Below, one piece after another: positions 62,127-64,000 of a DNA stretch of 64,000 nucleotides; position 1 is the stretch's first letter, and each line of letters opens with the position of its first letter. The DNA is taken from positions 42,471-106,470 of the forward strand of contig CAJQIZ010000018.1 in assembly GCA_905478555.1 (NCBI GenBank), in the 5' to 3' direction. The notes below the pieces were generated by a model. The model saw only the letters and a program-made list of their open reading frames with translations, ran no database searches and had not been told where the DNA came from. This DNA is from an uncultured Flavobacteriales bacterium (GTDB taxonomy: Bacteria > Bacteroidota > Bacteroidia > Flavobacteriales > BACL11). Both the position numbers and the translations under genes were made by a program.

Positions 62127-63563
62127 TTACTTATTACCAATACCAATCATCAGTCGATTACCATATTCTGAAGGAATGAATGTCACAGAGTAGTTAATAT
62201 TTTTTGAATTATTTAATGCAAAAGAATAAGTACTTGTAAATTCACCAAAAGACCACATTACTCCATATCCTAACTCAAGATCATCTTTTGTTAATCCTAA
62301 TGCTAATGAAGACTCAAACAATGTTGGACCTTTTTTAAATATTGCCCCTATGTTTGCATCTAATTTAGAAACAATCCCAAATTCTTCATTATTCCACCAG
62401 GGTGTTCTTAATTGATAACCATATTGCGCATAAGAAGATAAACGATTGGTATATACATTGTCATTAGAATATATTATCTTATTAGGATTTCCAGTTCTAA
62501 CATAATCTGCATTCCAACCACCTACTATTGAATAACTAAATCTAAAATTATTTATCCAAAAATCGTTATTATGCTTTTTATAAAAATCCTTATACCATTC
62601 ATAAAAACCCTTTACAGGTGGAAGAGGATTAGGATTAGGAAAAGGTGGTGAAATGGGTTCAATTACTAGGTTTTCATCACAATTATAATTTCCAGGAATC
62701 AGACTATATGCATAATCAATCGTATGAATATCGGAGTACTTTACCCAGAAATAACCATCATCTCCCCAATTATCTCCCCAACTGTTCATGACCTCAAAAG
62801 CTCCTCCAAATTTACTGTCATCATATCCAACGATACAAAGTGCGTGACCTCCACTTCTATTAAAATGATATGTTTTTCTGTTTCGAGTAATGAATTTCCA
62901 TTCTCCAGATTCTGAAATATATTCTGGATATAATGAATTTCCTTTACCTGGAATATCATATACATGCATAGCAATCACGACAGGCTCATTATTATCTAAT
63001 GCTACTTTAATATTATTTACTCCTAATTCTCCCTGACAATTTAATGTTCTAAAATTATATAATTTATTATAATATTTATTATCTTCAGTATCTTTTTTAC
63101 AAATATTATTATAATCTTGATATTCTGGAGAACCATAATTCTTTAACAAGTTTAAAGCATCTCTTGGCGATGAACCAGCACAATCATTCTGATAAGGATA
63201 ACGATCTGTCTTTATCTTATTATATGTGCTTAATGGAGAAAAAGGACCTATCTTATTCTTACATTCAATTCTTCTAACAATAGTAAACGCTGCATATGTA
63301 GTAGCCCATCCAGTACATGATCCTACTTGACCTTGATCACCCATATCAGGACAAAATTTCTTTAAAGATACCGCATTAGACAGTCCTCCTCTTTTAATTG
63401 GTAAGTCTTCTTTCTTAAATTTTTTCTCTATTTCAGGATCTATTATACATCCATCAAAGACAAGTTTTTCCTTAACTTTATTTTTATCATTTCCTCTTGA
63501 AAAATAGTCCTGTCCAAATCCAATCAAAGGCACGCATAATAGTATAAGTAACATTTTCTTCAT
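62127..63563 (-). CDS. Papain-like (C1) cysteine peptidase with beta-rich tail
   Basis: 478 residues with signal peptide MKKMLLILLCVPLIGFGQ. The peptidase spans about 60-290: oxyanion and nucleophile in DQGQVGSCTGWATTYAAF (Cys83), catalytic His in GGHALCIVGYDD (near 240), Asn in VMNSWGDNWGDDGYFWVKY (near 261). A Pro-rich linker (ISPPFPNPNPLPPVKGFYEW) leads to a C-terminal 140-residue beta-rich part (FRFSYSIVGGWNADYV, LNNSKNINYSVTFIPSEYGN, RLMIGIGNK) that could be a small membrane barrel or a surface anchor. No T9SS domain is seen. Convergent with the vWA/OmpA gene (5-base gap). Its -7 element lies 4 bases before the ATG. Confidence 0.9.
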   Translation of the reverse strand: MKKMLLILLCVPLIGFGQDYFSRGNDKNKVKEKLVFDGCIIDPEIEKKFKKEDLPIKRGGLSNAVSLKKFCPDMGDQGQVGSCTGWATTYAAFTIVRRIECKNKIGPFSPLSTYNKIKTDRYPYQNDCAGSSPRDALNLLKNYGSPEYQDYNNICKKDTEDNKYYNKLYNFRTLNCQGELGVNNIKVALDNNEPVVIAMHVYDIPGKGNSLYPEYISESGEWKFITRNRKTYHFNRSGGHALCIVGYDDSKFGGAFEVMNSWGDNWGDDGYFWVKYSDIHTIDYAYSLIPGNYNCDENLVIEPISPPFPNPNPLPPVKGFYEWYKDFYKKHNNDFWINNFRFSYSIVGGWNADYVRTGNPNKIIYSNDNVYTNRLSSYAQYGYQLRTPWWNNEEFGIVSKLDANIGAIFKKGPTLFESSLALGLTKDDLELGYGVMWSFGEFTSTYSFALNNSKNINYSVTFIPSEYGNRLMIGIGNK

Positions 63564-63567
63564 AAAG

Positions 63568-63575
63568 CAAACTTA
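63568..63575 (-). promoter_or_regulatory. -7 element for the C1 peptidase gene
   Basis: TAAGTTTG on the minus strand, 4 bases before the ATG at 63563, giving a probable leaderless mRNA. The remaining 255 bases up to the next gene hold only a short reading frame without a start codon (about 63614-63711, minus strand). Confidence 0.5.
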
Positions 63576-63793
63576 CAAAAAATGATGAGAAATATGAAAA
63601 GAAAAAAATTTAGGTAGCAGGATTACAACCTACACTTTTCACTAGATTACAGCAATCTTTAAAACTAAAATTTGCACCACTATTTGCACCGCTAACAAAT
63701 CTACTGAATCAAACTTAAGAAATTTATTTGGTCATATAAGTAAACTCTTATTTTATAAAATATTAAATTTGAATTTATAAAGATAAGGGTTAT

Positions 63794-63825
63794 AAAAAGA
63801 AAAAACCCACTCAAAAGAGTGGGTT
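63794..63825 (-). terminator. Terminator of the T9SS cargo gene at the window end
   Basis: AACCCACTC (63804-63812) pairs with GAGTGGGTT (63817-63825) around the loop AAAA. The minus-strand transcript continues into a T-rich run opposite the A-rich stretch at 63794-63805. It lies 5 bases after the stop codon at 63831. Confidence 0.85.
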
Positions 63826-63830
63826 GTTAT

Positions 63831-64000
63831 TTATTCAAGAATTAGTTTCTTTTCTATTGTACCATCATCATACAAATAAAACAATAATTGATTTTCTTGA
63901 ATTGCATTTACTTCTCTACCATAAAGATCAACTATCTTAATTAATTGTCTTGAATTGAGACCACTAGATTCATTTAAAGATGTGAACATAGGGTTGCCAG
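63831..64000 (-). CDS. C-terminal end of a T9SS-secreted protein (partial)
   Basis: My translation of the minus strand entering at base 64000 gives 55 codons ending at TAA 63831-63833: GNPMFTSLNESSGLNSRQLI, KIVDLYGREVNAIQENQLLF, YLYDDGTIEKKLILE. The DLYGRE and YDDGTIEKK pattern is a compact T9SS-type sorting tail as seen in Flavobacteriales surface proteins. The catalytic or binding part of the protein lies beyond the window, so its function cannot be inferred. Confidence 0.75.
   Translation of the reverse strand, partial: GNPMFTSLNESSGLNSRQLIKIVDLYGREVNAIQENQLLFYLYDDGTIEKKLILE

Noticed and set aside
63614..63711. Short minus-strand frame reading SGANSGANFSFKDCCNLVKS, with a repeated TTTGCACC on the plus strand
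   Set aside because: It has no start codon and follows a stop directly; it is too short and lacks support. At most a decayed gene end.

Overview
The window is AT-rich chromosomal DNA from a member of the Bacteroidota, most likely a Flavobacteriia-type lineage. The evidence is a type IX secretion system (T9SS) component (PorQ), at least six proteins ending in T9SS sorting domains, an SprB-repeat/gliding-type protein, a TonB receptor paired with a DUF4249-type lipoprotein, the TAnnTTTG promoter element before many genes, and almost no Shine-Dalgarno sequences. No insertion sequence, prophage, CRISPR array, tRNA or rRNA was recognised. No gene-free stretch exceeds about 270 bases.

Layout. 1-5.5 kb: recA (cut by the window edge), nth, a small protein behind an ECF sigma factor, and a uvrA-type gene. 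5.5-14 kb: an Omp28/thioredoxin-like T9SS protein, ruvX translationally coupled to a gingipain-like C25 protease, a small exported protein, a prohibitin-like protein and a lipoprotein. 14-18.6 kb: a plus-strand run of glycosyltransferase, tsaC-like, CCA-adding enzyme, PRiA4_ORF3-like protein and miaA. 18.6-27.2 kb: SprB-repeat protein, rnz, a T9SS protein, a STAS-like protein, pyrB-pyrR and rpsA. 27.4-35.5 kb: ispH-cmk-porQ, lon, a GlmU-like protein, rpmE2 and a membrane protein. 35.6-46.6 kb: typA, a BAX-inhibitor-like protein, TonB receptor/DUF4249 pair, trxB, a CDGSH protein, rnpB (RNase P RNA, minus strand), tgt and an LptF/G permease. 46.8-53.4 kb: ettA, a small LiaI-like membrane protein, a TIGR01212-type radical SAM protein, a DUF6356-like protein, an MBL hydrolase, an Mpl-like Mur ligase and an intradiol-dioxygenase-like protein with a twin-arginine leader and a T9SS tail. 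53.4-64 kb is the most accessory-looking part: a frameshifted lipoprotein gene, a KE-rich exported protein, a CotH-kinase protein, a phosphatase-like/double-OmpA protein, a 1141-residue PD40/vWA/OmpA protein, a papain-like protease with a beta-rich tail, and the end of a T9SS cargo gene.

The core genes serve DNA repair (recA, uvrA, nth, ruvX), tRNA and RNA maturation (cca, miaA, tgt, tsaC, rnz, rnpB), translation (rpsA, rpmE2, typA, ettA), pyrimidine and isoprenoid synthesis, and envelope biogenesis. The best candidate for an undescribed system is the 54.9-63.6 kb envelope cluster, which puts a CotH-type kinase, a PTP-fold protein whose catalytic Arg is replaced, a vWA/PD40/OmpA scaffold and a papain-like protease side by side. 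That reading is inference from domain content and gene order. Other points of note are several genes whose -7 promoter element lies only 4-5 bases before the start codon (probably leaderless mRNAs), two small genes apparently broken by single-base frameshifts, a hairpin at the predicted 5' end of rpsA mRNA, and loss of zinc ligands in Tgt and UvrA.
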